From positions 2,506,001 to 2,570,000 of the forward strand of contig NZ_CP058990.1 in NCBI RefSeq assembly GCF_019021925.1: a stretch of DNA of 64,000 bases, given 5' to 3'. This stretch comes from Cellulophaga sp. HaHaR_3_176. GTDB lineage: Bacteria > Bacteroidota > Bacteroidia > Flavobacteriales > Flavobacteriaceae. Under the pieces are notes generated by a model that did no database searches, was not told where the DNA came from, and worked only from the letters and a program-made list of their open reading frames with translations. Of this stretch, positions 24,190 through 32,118 are shown in pieces; positions within the stretch are counted from its first letter, which is position 1; every line of letters begins with the position of its first letter. A program made the position numbers and the translations under genes.

Positions 24190-24498
24190 ATGATAAAATT
24201 AACAGTAATGTACCCTAATAGTAAAGATTTAAAGTTTGATAAAGACTATTACACAAAACAACACGGTCAATTAATTGGTACTCTTTTAGGCGATGCTATT
24301 ATTTCATCTGATGTGAATTTTGGTTTGGCTGGAGCAACTCCAGATCAACCTGCACCTTTTGTGGTAATCGCTAATCTAACTTTTGCTTCAATTGAGTCAT
24401 TTCAAAAATCATTCGGAGCAAATGCTGAAACTATTTTAGCTGATCTTGTAAATTTTACTAATGTAAAACCTCAGGTTCAAATTAGTGAAATTGTATAA
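24190..24498 (+). CDS. EthD-family protein
   Basis: 102 aa, the normal size for a single EthD (dimeric alpha-beta barrel) domain. KLTVMYPN at the start and DYYTKQHGQLIGTLLG match the family. EthD proteins are small and their reaction is often unknown; several act as accessory proteins in degradation of ethers or aromatics. It lies in the TetR 2 cluster between an SDR and the second peroxiredoxin-like gene. Confidence 0.85.
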   Translation: MIKLTVMYPNSKDLKFDKDYYTKQHGQLIGTLLGDAIISSDVNFGLAGATPDQPAPFVVIANLTFASIESFQKSFGANAETILADLVNFTNVKPQVQISEIV

Positions 24499-24561
24499 AA
24501 GCAAATAAAGACACTAATTTTTATAAACCTGATTTAAAATAAATAATTCAACAATTAATAT

Positions 24562-25227
24562 ATGGAACATAATAAGAGTAAAGGTGAATTAGATGCATTG
24601 TTAGAAGTAAAACGTAAATCAGGTGTTGCTAAATTTACTAAAGAAAAAAATAAAATATATACCGACGGTATTACCAGTGTCGATGAATCCGGGATACTTG
24701 AAAAGGCTCTAAATATAGGTGATAAGGCCCCTAATTTTACATTAAAAAATGCCTTAAACAAACCTGTATCGTTATATGACGAATTAAAAAATGGCCCTGT
24801 AATATTAACATGGTACAGAGGTGGTTGGTGTCCATATTGTAATATCACTTTACATTATTTACAAGAAAAGCTACCTGAATTTAAAATTCAAGGAGCAACT
24901 CTATTAGCATTAACACCTGAATTACCAGACAATTCTTTAAATACTTCTGAAAAAAACAATTTAGAATTTACGGTTTTAAGTGATATTGGTAATACGGTCG
25001 GTAAAAGCTATGGTGTTGTCTTTGAATTAACAGAAGAGGTGGCTTCAATTTACCAAGCTGGTTTTGGTTTGAATGAAAAAAATGGAGACACCAGTAACGA
25101 ATTGCCTTTAGCTGCAACTTATGTTATTGATGAAAATGGAATAATTACATATGCCTTTTTAGATGCTGATTATAAAGAACGAGCTGAAGCAAGTGACATT
25201 ATCACTGCATTGAAAGCTTTGAAGTAG
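24562..25227 (+). CDS. Peroxiredoxin-like protein, paralogue
   Basis: 221 aa, soluble. The thioredoxin-fold motif YRGGWCPYCNITL is shared with 4279-4929, and the order of motifs (GDKAPNFTLKNA before, AATYVIDENGIITYAF after) is the same. Overall the two are clear paralogues rather than recent copies. Neighbours with dithiol chemistry (AhpD-like at 22643, DsbA-like at 25994) suggest a shared thiol-redox role. Confidence 0.88.
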   Translation: MEHNKSKGELDALLEVKRKSGVAKFTKEKNKIYTDGITSVDESGILEKALNIGDKAPNFTLKNALNKPVSLYDELKNGPVILTWYRGGWCPYCNITLHYLQEKLPEFKIQGATLLALTPELPDNSLNTSEKNNLEFTVLSDIGNTVGKSYGVVFELTEEVASIYQAGFGLNEKNGDTSNELPLAATYVIDENGIITYAFLDADYKERAEASDIITALKALK

Positions 25228-25254
25228 AAAATATTTTTTCAATAAAAATTACTA

Positions 25255-25947
25255 ATGATGGAAACTAGAAAAAAACCTAAAGTACTATTTTTTGATGTTA
25301 ATGAAACATTACTTGACCTAACTAAAATGAAAAAACAGGTTGGTAATGCCCTTGGCGGTAATGAAGATTTACTACCCTTATGGTTTACCACTATGTTACA
25401 ATATTCATTAGTGGTTTCGGCTAGTGGCAAATATGAACCTTTTGGTCATATAGGAGCTGCTGCCTTGCAGATGGTAGCTGCAAACAACAATATTACGATA
25501 GCAGAAGAAGAGGCTCGTAAAGTCATCTTAACTGGTTTACGTGATTTACCACCACACCCTGAGGTAAAGGAGGCCTTAACTAAATTAAAAAAAGCTGATT
25601 ATACTTTAGTTTCATTAACAAACTCATCTAACGAAGGCGTTAAAAAACAGTTCGAAAGTGCTGGTTTGAATGATTATTTTGATGAAAGATTAAGTATTGA
25701 AGATGTTGGTAAGTTTAAACCCTTTTCAGACACCTACGCATGGGCTTCTAATAAGTTAAATGTAAAACCTGAAGATTGTATGCTGATTGCTGCACACGGT
25801 TGGGATGTTGCTGGTGCCCTATGGGCTGGCTGGAGAGCTGCTTTTGTAAGCAGACCCGGACAACAAGTTTTTCCTCTTGCTCCAAAAACAGAGATTTCAG
25901 AACCTGATTTAAAACAAGTCGCAGAAATTCTTATTAGCTATAAATAA
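25255..25947 (+). CDS. Type II haloacid dehalogenase-like protein, cytoplasmic
   Basis: 230 aa. FFDVNETLLDL (nucleophile Asp), SLTNSSNEG, KFKPF and AAHGWDVAGA give the complete HAD type II motif set. No signal peptide, in contrast to the Tat-dependent paralogue at 18440. Two adjacent ATG codons (25255 and 25258) can serve as start. It follows the peroxiredoxin-like gene by 27 bp and is probably in the same operon. True haloacid activity is unproven. Confidence 0.87.
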   Translation: MMETRKKPKVLFFDVNETLLDLTKMKKQVGNALGGNEDLLPLWFTTMLQYSLVVSASGKYEPFGHIGAAALQMVAANNNITIAEEEARKVILTGLRDLPPHPEVKEALTKLKKADYTLVSLTNSSNEGVKKQFESAGLNDYFDERLSIEDVGKFKPFSDTYAWASNKLNVKPEDCMLIAAHGWDVAGALWAGWRAAFVSRPGQQVFPLAPKTEISEPDLKQVAEILISYK

Positions 25948-25993
25948 TGTTCATATTAAAAAATGTTAATGATAAACCGAAAAAAATAATACT

Positions 25994-26638
25994 ATGAAAG
26001 AAAAATTGAAAATAGATATCGTTTCAGATGTAGTATGCCCATGGTGTATTATTGGTTATAAACGCTTACAAAAAGCAATATCTGAACTAGGTATAGAAGA
26101 CCAAGTAGAGATTGAATGGCAACCGTTCGAATTGAATCCTTTTATGCCTGCAGAAGGTCAAGACCTTAAAGAACATATTACTGAAAAATACGGATCTACT
26201 TTAGAACAACAAAAACAGTCTCAAGAAAATATGACTGATGCCGGTGCTGAACTAGGATTCACATTTGATTATTTTAATGAAATGCGCATGGCAAATACTT
26301 TTGAAGCGCATATTTTACTAGAATACGCAAAAGACTTTGGCAAACAAACCGAATTAAAAATGCGTTTAATCAAAGCATTTTTTAGCGAAAGAAAAGATGT
26401 TTCTAAAAAAGAAATTTTAAAAGAAGCTTTATTAGATGTTGGTTTAAACGCTGAAGAAGCATTAGCCAAATTAGATAATGAAGAAGCACGCTCTGAAGTA
26501 AGAAACAAAGAAAATTATTGGAAAAATTTAGGTGTTAATTCTGTACCAACAGTTGTTTTTAACAGAAAAAGCGCTGTAACAGGTGCTCAACCCGTAGATT
26601 CCTTCAAACAAATTTTATCAGAATTAATTGATGCTTAA
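25994..26638 (+). CDS. DsbA-family (FrnE-like) oxidoreductase
   Basis: 214 aa, no signal peptide, so cytoplasmic. The active site is VVCPWCIIGYKRL with Cys15 and Cys18; the FrnE-type WQPFELNP and NTFEAHILLEYAK follow, and the cis-Pro loop is SVPTVVFNRK. Members are 2-hydroxychromene-2-carboxylate isomerase-like or thiol oxidoreductases active under stress. This is the last gene of the TetR 2 cluster; a long hairpin follows. Confidence 0.9.
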   Translation: MKEKLKIDIVSDVVCPWCIIGYKRLQKAISELGIEDQVEIEWQPFELNPFMPAEGQDLKEHITEKYGSTLEQQKQSQENMTDAGAELGFTFDYFNEMRMANTFEAHILLEYAKDFGKQTELKMRLIKAFFSERKDVSKKEILKEALLDVGLNAEEALAKLDNEEARSEVRNKENYWKNLGVNSVPTVVFNRKSAVTGAQPVDSFKQILSELIDA

Positions 26639-26691
26639 CAAAGCATTGTTTTAAGAAAACATTTAAGGCTAAAAGCCTATATAAAATACAG

Positions 26692-26742
26692 CCAGACTTT
26701 TATTTCTTTATTTGTTATTGAACAACGATAATAAAAGTCTGG
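26692..26742. terminator. Bidirectional terminator-like hairpin
   Basis: A perfect 13-bp stem CCAGACTTTTATT/AATAAAAGTCTGG with a 25-nt loop that itself holds a short TGTT/AACA pair. It lies between two converging genes; the T-rich tract is better on the + strand. Confidence 0.6.
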
Positions 26743-26803
26743 TCGTGTTTTCTTTAAAATATTACGAACTGTAACTAAGTCTTTTGGCTTTATTAATCAA
26801 AAA

Positions 26804-27430
26804 TTATTTTTCATAATACGCCTCATATAAATTAGCCATTTTTAAATAATACAAAGCATCTTTAATATCTGGTTGATGTGCAAATTTCTTATACTTTTCG
26901 TACACTTCTTGATACTTTTTTTCTTCTGTATTATATGTATAAGCACCTGCTAATAAATATTGATTTGCTGCAATCATCCAATCTTCTTCTCCTTCTTCTA
27001 ATTCTAAACCTTTCTCTAAATAAGGCCCTGAAATAAAATACTTCCCTTGCTGATTATATAAAAGACCCAGCATAATATTAGCTCTCCCATGGCATTCACA
27101 ATTACTTATCGCATTCCTATAAGCCTTTTCTGCTTCATCAATAATTTTCTGTCCAGCTCCAGAAAGTTCTTTTTCACTTGCCGTTGCTAAACCTGGCTGT
27201 AATGCAATTGTAAGTATTCGTCCATAATCAAAAACTCTATTTGAGCTTTCAGGTTGGGCTAATACATCTGCATATTCAGCCTCTAATTTCTCTAACTGTT
27301 TTGAATCCACCTCTCCATTTTCACTAGCTTCAGAAATCCAAGTATCTAAAAGCTTTTTTTCCGCAGGAATAAAAGTCACTTGCGCAATTGCAATCTGTGT
27401 TGTTAAAATAAATAAGAATACGTATTTCAT
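26804..27430 (-). CDS. Exported TPR-like protein of unknown function
   Basis: 208 aa. Signal peptide (KYVFLFILTTQIAIAQ, cleavage near residue 16). The remainder is helical, with EKAYRNAISNCECHGRANIMLG and GKYFISGPYLEKGLEL, which read like degenerate tetratricopeptide repeats. Two Cys close together (NCECHG) are notable. Single gene on the minus strand between two plus-strand operons. No function can be named. Confidence 0.65.
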   Translation of the reverse strand: MKYVFLFILTTQIAIAQVTFIPAEKKLLDTWISEASENGEVDSKQLEKLEAEYADVLAQPESSNRVFDYGRILTIALQPGLATASEKELSGAGQKIIDEAEKAYRNAISNCECHGRANIMLGLLYNQQGKYFISGPYLEKGLELEEGEEDWMIAANQYLLAGAYTYNTEEKKYQEVYEKYKKFAHQPDIKDALYYLKMANLYEAYYEK

Positions 27431-27614
27431 CTGTTTATAGGTTTAATTTTAAAAACCTTTGAAAATCGTCGAATACAAGGTTTTTTATGCAATTTAACAA
27501 GATCTTTTTTATTAAGAAACCCTGTTTTTAGGGATATTTGATTAAATATAAAACGATTTAACTTTTAGAATTAGTGCATGACTCACTTATTAATATAAAA
27601 TGATATTCAAAAAC

Positions 27615-27640
27615 AAACTTTCACAAATTATTGAAAGTTT
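27615..27640 (+). promoter_or_regulatory. Operator of the GbsR-type regulator
   Basis: AAACTTTCA-N8-TGAAAGTTT is a perfect 9-bp inverted repeat located 13-38 bp before the -7 box. A second copy stands before the downstream operon at 28185. Confidence 0.7.
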
Positions 27641-27652
27641 AAAAATAATGAT

Positions 27653-27660
27653 TATATTTG
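27653..27660 (+). promoter_or_regulatory. -7 box of the GbsR-type regulator
   Basis: TATATTTG (TAnnTTTG) ends 4 bases before the ATG at 27665, implying a leaderless transcript. Confidence 0.55.
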
Positions 27661-27664
27661 TTTC

Positions 27665-28168
27665 ATGGAATACAAAGAAGCTAAAGATAAATTTATAGGT
27701 ACTTGGGGAAGCTTAGGTACGCTTTGGGGTATAAATAAAGCTATGGCTCAAATACAGGCTTTACTTTTTATTTCTACAAAACCACTTTCTACTGAAGAAA
27801 TAATGGAAGAGCTTCAAATATCAAGAGGTAATACGAGTATGAATGTTCGTCAGTTAATCGATTGGGGAATTGTTACTAAAGAATTAGTACCTGGTGAACG
27901 TAAAGAATATTTTTCTACAGAAAAAGATGTGCAAGAATTAGCTCGTGTTATTGCTAAAGAACGTAGTAGAAGAGAAATACAACCTGTAATAAAAACTTTA
28001 AAAGAAGTTTCTTCTATTAAAGATGATGGCACCGAAAAAACGAAAGAATTAATTAAACAGACCAAAGCATTACATGATTTGGCTGATACTGCAGATGTAA
28101 TGCTAAATAAATTAGTAAATCAGAATCAAAACTGGATGACAAAATCTCTTTTTAAACTATTTAAATAA
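27665..28168 (+). CDS. GbsR/MarR-family transcriptional regulator
   Basis: 167 aa. FIGTWGSLGTLWGINKAMAQ then LSTEEIMEELQISRGNTSMNVRQL is the characteristic winged-helix of GbsR-like regulators common in Flavobacteriia. The C-terminal half is a helical dimerisation region. Matching operators before its own promoter and before the next operon (ACTTTCA-N8-TGAAA) indicate autoregulation and control of 28223-30908. The signal is not known. Confidence 0.9.
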   Translation: MEYKEAKDKFIGTWGSLGTLWGINKAMAQIQALLFISTKPLSTEEIMEELQISRGNTSMNVRQLIDWGIVTKELVPGERKEYFSTEKDVQELARVIAKERSRREIQPVIKTLKEVSSIKDDGTEKTKELIKQTKALHDLADTADVMLNKLVNQNQNWMTKSLFKLFK

Positions 28169-28184
28169 AAAAAATTTAAATCAT

Positions 28185-28206
28185 ACTTTCAATATTTTCT
28201 GAAACT
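28185..28206 (+). promoter_or_regulatory. Second GbsR-type operator
   Basis: ACTTTCA-N8-TGAAACT repeats the regulator's own operator with identical spacing and one mismatch, 17 bp before the ATG of the next gene. Confidence 0.6.
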
Positions 28207-28222
28207 TCTAAATACATAAATT

Positions 28223-28591
28223 ATGAAAACGATACATAACTTAAATAAATGGAGTTTTAATATCACACTTGTATTTTACTTAACCATATACCTAGGGCTT
28301 ATGGCTCAAATAATACTAGGGTGTATACAAATTCTTATAGCACTATATATTACATTTTATTTAAAATTAAATACTGATGTTCTTAGTAAACTAAAAACAT
28401 ATTGGTCATTTGTAATACCATACTTGCTTTCATTATTGTTTTTAACTGATTATGTAGACGAAACCCTACTCATAGGAATTTACTATGCGTTAGTCCCAAT
28501 GTCTATAGCTGGTTATTTTGTTTACATAACAAAAACATTAAATAATGAAATACTTCTATTAAAAAATAAAGCAAAAGCAAAAATGCACTGA
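28223..28591 (+). CDS. Small membrane protein in the GbsR-controlled operon
   Basis: 122 aa with about three or four membrane helices (about residues 11-45, 62-75, 83-103). No conserved polar motif stands out and I do not recognise the family. First gene after the second operator, followed by a second membrane protein gene after 51 bp. The operon's remaining genes are a methyltransferase and an epimerase, so a membrane lipid or pigment function is possible, but this is inference. Confidence 0.65.
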   Translation: MKTIHNLNKWSFNITLVFYLTIYLGLMAQIILGCIQILIALYITFYLKLNTDVLSKLKTYWSFVIPYLLSLLFLTDYVDETLLIGIYYALVPMSIAGYFVYITKTLNNEILLLKNKAKAKMH

Positions 28592-28642
28592 TAGTAAACC
28601 ATCCAACATTTTCTATTAATTTAAAATTATAAAAAACAAACT

Positions 28643-29083
28643 ATGCAACATACTGTCCCAAATTGGTTACTAATTATCGCAGGATTAGGTCAGATATTTA
28701 CAGCTTTAATTTACCCATACATTCGTCACAAAGTTTTTGATTGGTATAACGATGTAAAGCAACTGAAGCCTTTAAATCAAGAAATTGCTAAAACTTATGG
28801 TAGGTACATTCAAGGTTTGAATTTTTCTTTTGGGTTGATTACAATTTTACTAACTGATGATTTAAAAAACGGAAGCAAATTAGCAATCGCAATTTCTGGT
28901 TTAATAGCAGCGTATTGGATTGGTAAAGTCGCTACTCAAATTGCATATTACCCAATGTATGATATTCCTAAAAAGGCACTTTTTAAATTCGGAGGTTACT
29001 TTATGAATATACTTTTCACCCTTTTTGCTTTAGTCTTCGCCTGGCTATTTATTATAAACTGCATGTTGTTTTTTAACATCTAA
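28643..29083 (+). CDS. Four-helix membrane protein in the same operon
   Basis: 146 aa. Four hydrophobic helices (about residues 6-24, 56-72, 80-98, 115-140) and a short basic loop YIRHKVFDWYND. No family recognised. It ends 12 bp before the methyltransferase gene, which makes co-expression certain in practice. Confidence 0.65.
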   Translation: MQHTVPNWLLIIAGLGQIFTALIYPYIRHKVFDWYNDVKQLKPLNQEIAKTYGRYIQGLNFSFGLITILLTDDLKNGSKLAIAISGLIAAYWIGKVATQIAYYPMYDIPKKALFKFGGYFMNILFTLFALVFAWLFIINCMLFFNI

Positions 29084-29095
29084 AAAATTAAATCT

Positions 29096-29983
29096 ATGGA
29101 AACTACTATCGTAAACATTTCAGAAATTACAAATTCAGAATCTAATCAGAATCGTATAGAAACCGCAAATTTTTATAACGAAGCTACTGCTGATTATAAA
29201 TTTTGGAGTACTGATTTCAATATGCATTTTGGTTATTTCATTCCTTTTAAAACAAATCCTTTTAAAAGAGATTCAATGTTGAATGAAATGAATAATCAAG
29301 TTTTGAAAAAATTAGAGATTCCAAATAACACTGCTACTATTGCTGATTTAGGTTGTGGTATGGGAGGCACTATGCGGTATGCTTTAAAACGATATAAAAA
29401 TTTATCTGCTTTTGGAATAACATTATCAGACTTTCAGGTTCAAAAAGGAAACGAATTGCTTAAAAACCTGAAAGGGATTATACTTAAGGAAAATTACAAC
29501 CACACCTCTTTTAAGTCTAACTTTTTTGAAGCCGCAACAGCTATTGAAAGCTTTTGCCATTCAGGCCATAGCAAACAATCTTTCAGAGAGGCATATAGAA
29601 TACTTAAACCTAATGGCAAACTTGTAATTGCAGATGCCTTTTTAAAAATAAATGAAGATCAATTATGTAATGGTGGTAAATACGCATATCAAAAACTTTG
29701 CAACCATTGGAGTTTAGAAAAACTAGGTACCATAACAGCTGTTGTAGAGCAATTAAAAAAACAAGGTTTCTCAAAAGTTGAAGTTGAAAATATTTCATTT
29801 AAAGTAGCTCCCTCTGTATTACATGTGCCGTTTGCTATTTTAGGCTTTACTTTTAAAAATTTATTTAAGAAAAACGGTTTAAAAAAAGAAAGTTATCATA
29901 ATTTAAAAGGTTCTTTCTATGCATTACTATCTGGTTTACATATGCGTAGTTTTGGATATTATATTATTACATGTACTAAATAA
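29096..29983 (+). CDS. SAM-dependent class I methyltransferase
   Basis: 295 aa. FYNEATADYKFWSTDFNMHFGYF then IADLGCGMGGTMRYA (motif I, SAM binding), FGITLSDFQ and EAYRILKPNGKLVIADAF place it near the cyclopropane-fatty-acid/tocopherol/coclaurine-type methyltransferases acting on small or lipid substrates. A basic, hydrophobic C-terminal segment (GFTFKNLFKKNGLKK) may touch the membrane. Followed after 7 bp by the epimerase gene. Confidence 0.85.
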   Translation: METTIVNISEITNSESNQNRIETANFYNEATADYKFWSTDFNMHFGYFIPFKTNPFKRDSMLNEMNNQVLKKLEIPNNTATIADLGCGMGGTMRYALKRYKNLSAFGITLSDFQVQKGNELLKNLKGIILKENYNHTSFKSNFFEAATAIESFCHSGHSKQSFREAYRILKPNGKLVIADAFLKINEDQLCNGGKYAYQKLCNHWSLEKLGTITAVVEQLKKQGFSKVEVENISFKVAPSVLHVPFAILGFTFKNLFKKNGLKKESYHNLKGSFYALLSGLHMRSFGYYIITCTK

Positions 29984-29990
29984 TTTAGCT

Positions 29991-30908
29991 ATGAATAAAC
30001 TTATAATCGTAGGTGGTTCAGGATTTCTCGGAAATGCAATTGCCAAACATTTTGTAAATACATTTAAAGACATTGTAATTTTAACAAGAGGTGCTTCTGA
30101 AACTAAAAATGGAATCCGATATACTTCATGGGATGCAAAATCGGTTGGTAGCTGGGCAAAAGAGTTTGATAATTGTGATGTTCTTATAAATATGGTAGGC
30201 CGCTCTGTAGATTGCAGATATACTAAGAAAAACAAGAGCTTAATTTTATCTTCAAGGGTTGATGCCACTAAAGTTTTAGGTGAAGTACTTTTAAAAAGTG
30301 AAAAACCACCTAAAATTTGGTTGAACTCTTCAACCGCTACAATTTACCGTCATTCTTTAGATCTGCAAATGGATGAAATTTCTGGAGAAATTGGAAATGG
30401 TTTTTCTGTTGAGGTTGCTAAGGCATGGGAAAAGACTTTTTTCGCTTCACCATTAAAAAACACACGAAAAATTGCTTTACGAACCTCAATTGTATTAGGG
30501 AAAAATGGAGGTGCATTAGTTCCTTTAAAAAAATTAGCTCAAATAGGTTTTGGTGGTAAACAGGGTAACGGAAATCAATTTTTTAGTTGGATTCATATTA
30601 CTGATTTCTTAAGAAGTATCGATTTTATTATTAAAACAGAAAATATAGAAGGTCCAATAAATATTGTTGCACCACAACCTTGCACAAATGCTTACCTAAT
30701 GGAAAAGATTAGAAAAAGCATCTCTATTGGTTTTGGTATTCCGCTATCTGAAAAGATATTAAAAATAGGAGCTTTATGTATACAAACAGAAACAGAGCTA
30801 ATTTTAAAAAGCAGAAATGTAATTCCTGGTAGATTACTAAATAAAGGCTTCGAATTTCAATACCCAACTATTGAAAAAGCGTTAAATGATTTGAATACTA
30901 CTTCTTAG
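29991..30908 (+). CDS. TIGR01777-family epimerase-like protein
   Basis: 305 aa from ATG 29991; an earlier in-frame ATG would lie inside the methyltransferase gene. The Rossmann loop is VGGSGFLGNAIAKHF, and WINSS-type LNSSTATIYRH, then LRTSIVLGKNGGALVPL, FSWIHITD and NIVAPQP are the typical TIGR01777/SulA markers of extended SDRs. Function of the family is not established. It is the last gene of the GbsR-controlled operon and its end overlaps the converging rhodanese gene by 11 bp. Confidence 0.9.
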   Translation: MNKLIIVGGSGFLGNAIAKHFVNTFKDIVILTRGASETKNGIRYTSWDAKSVGSWAKEFDNCDVLINMVGRSVDCRYTKKNKSLILSSRVDATKVLGEVLLKSEKPPKIWLNSSTATIYRHSLDLQMDEISGEIGNGFSVEVAKAWEKTFFASPLKNTRKIALRTSIVLGKNGGALVPLKKLAQIGFGGKQGNGNQFFSWIHITDFLRSIDFIIKTENIEGPINIVAPQPCTNAYLMEKIRKSISIGFGIPLSEKILKIGALCIQTETELILKSRNVIPGRLLNKGFEFQYPTIEKALNDLNTTS

Positions 30909-31254
30909 TTTTTAAATATGCATCATAACCCCCTTCTAAATTAACAACAACATACCCTAAAGAGTCTAATTTTTTGGCTGCCTTTGCACTTCTGCCTCCT
31001 ACCTTGCAATACACATACAATATCTCTTTTTTATTAAATTCTTTTTCAACCTTAATCATAAAGTCTTTATCAAACCAATTAATATTTAACGCATTTAGCA
31101 AATGACCTTCATTATATTCCTCAGGGGTTCTAACATCTAACAACACATTATTATCAAATTCACTTTGTGAAACTTCTGTGATAGATTTTGATTTATTTTG
31201 AGCGTAATTAACGTTAAATAAAAACAACAAAATAAGGGTAATAACAAGTCTCAT
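30898..31254 (-). CDS. Exported rhodanese-like protein
   Basis: 118 aa. A signal peptide (RLVITLILLFLFNVNYAQ) leads into a single rhodanese domain: DVRTPEEYNEGHLLNALNIN and the active loop YCKVGGRSAKAA with the catalytic Cys. Periplasmic single-domain rhodaneses are common in flavobacteria; sulfur carrier or thiosulfate transfer role. It runs opposite to the epimerase gene and overlaps its 3' end. Confidence 0.9.
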   Translation of the reverse strand: MRLVITLILLFLFNVNYAQNKSKSITEVSQSEFDNNVLLDVRTPEEYNEGHLLNALNINWFDKDFMIKVEKEFNKKEILYVYCKVGGRSAKAAKKLDSLGYVVVNLEGGYDAYLKTKK

Positions 31255-31307
31255 ATTATAAAAAATTTACTTTAAAAATAATACTATTTCTTAACAAAAA
31301 AATCTTG

Positions 31308-31315
31308 TAACTTTG
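31308..31315 (+). promoter_or_regulatory. Putative -7 box of the ECF sigma gene
   Basis: TAACTTTG fits TAnnTTTG and lies 18 bp before the chosen ATG at 31334. Confidence 0.45.
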
Positions 31316-31333
31316 AAACTAGCAAAAACTTAT

Positions 31334-31894
31334 ATGACTTCTCATTCATTGCACCCTGAAACATGGGTTGATCAATATGCAGATTATCTGTTTAATTATG
31401 CCATAACACGCGTAAATGATACTGATATCGCGAAAGATTTAGTTCAAGAAACTTTTTTTGCAGGACTCAAATCTGCCAAAAATTTTAAAGGTGAAGCTGC
31501 TGAACGTACTTGGTTGATTGCCATCCTAAAAAGGAAAGTAATAGATTATTACCGAAAAATAAATTCGAATAAAGGTAAAGCAGAAGTTCGGATGAACTAT
31601 AGCTCTAGTTCCGACTCTGAAGGAGATTGGCTAGAAGAACAAGTAGCCGACCCTTTCAGTATGTTAGAAAATGATGCTATAGAAAATGAAGAATTGGGTT
31701 TAGCTATTCAAAGTTGTATTTCTAACTTACCAAAAAAACAATCTCAAGTTTTTATGATGAAAACGGTTCAAGGAATAAGTACTGAAGATATTTGTAATGA
31801 ACTTGGAATTAATCCGTCTAATCTTTGGGTGATGATTCACAGATCGAGAACAAACTTGATGAATTGCCTTAATCAAAATTGGTTTAAAATATGA
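31334..31894 (+). CDS. ECF-type RNA polymerase sigma factor
   Basis: 186 aa from ATG 31334; a TTG at 31313 lies in the -7 box and is rejected. Region 2 is seen in NDTDIAKDLVQETFFAGLKS and RTWLIAILKRKVIDYYRK, and region 4 in LPKKQSQVFMMKTVQGIS with the helix-turn-helix DICNELGINPSNLWVMIHRSR. An acidic linker separates them. The next gene overlaps by 4 bp (ATGA) and encodes a zinc-finger-type anti-sigma candidate, so the pair should form a signal-responsive unit. Confidence 0.92.
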   Translation: MTSHSLHPETWVDQYADYLFNYAITRVNDTDIAKDLVQETFFAGLKSAKNFKGEAAERTWLIAILKRKVIDYYRKINSNKGKAEVRMNYSSSSDSEGDWLEEQVADPFSMLENDAIENEELGLAIQSCISNLPKKQSQVFMMKTVQGISTEDICNELGINPSNLWVMIHRSRTNLMNCLNQNWFKI

Positions 31895-32118
31895 ATTCTT
31901 GCGAAAAAGCTGCAATCATTTGCAATAAATCACAATATAACGAAGCTTCTATTATCGAAATAATGAAGCTTAAATTTCACATGCTTATGTGTAAAACATG
32001 TTCTAAATTCAGTAAAAAAAATGCTGTATTAACATCTTTATGCCAAAAAGTTAATTTAACTAGCTTATCTGAAAATGATAAAGCTAAAATGAAAGAAATG
32101 CTTAAAAAGCAGGATTAA
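31891..32118 (+). CDS. Small zinc-finger anti-sigma factor candidate
   Basis: 75 aa, cytoplasmic with no membrane segment. It has the HxxxCxxC anti-sigma zinc motif as HMLMCKTC (His30, Cys34, Cys37), with further Cys at 4 and 11 that could complete a zinc site. Translationally coupled to the ECF sigma gene. Soluble zinc anti-sigmas of this kind often respond to oxidants (established for the ZAS group); the role here is inference. The gene's end overlaps the converging UbiA-like gene. Confidence 0.75.
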   Translation: MNSCEKAAIICNKSQYNEASIIEIMKLKFHMLMCKTCSKFSKKNAVLTSLCQKVNLTSLSENDKAKMKEMLKKQD

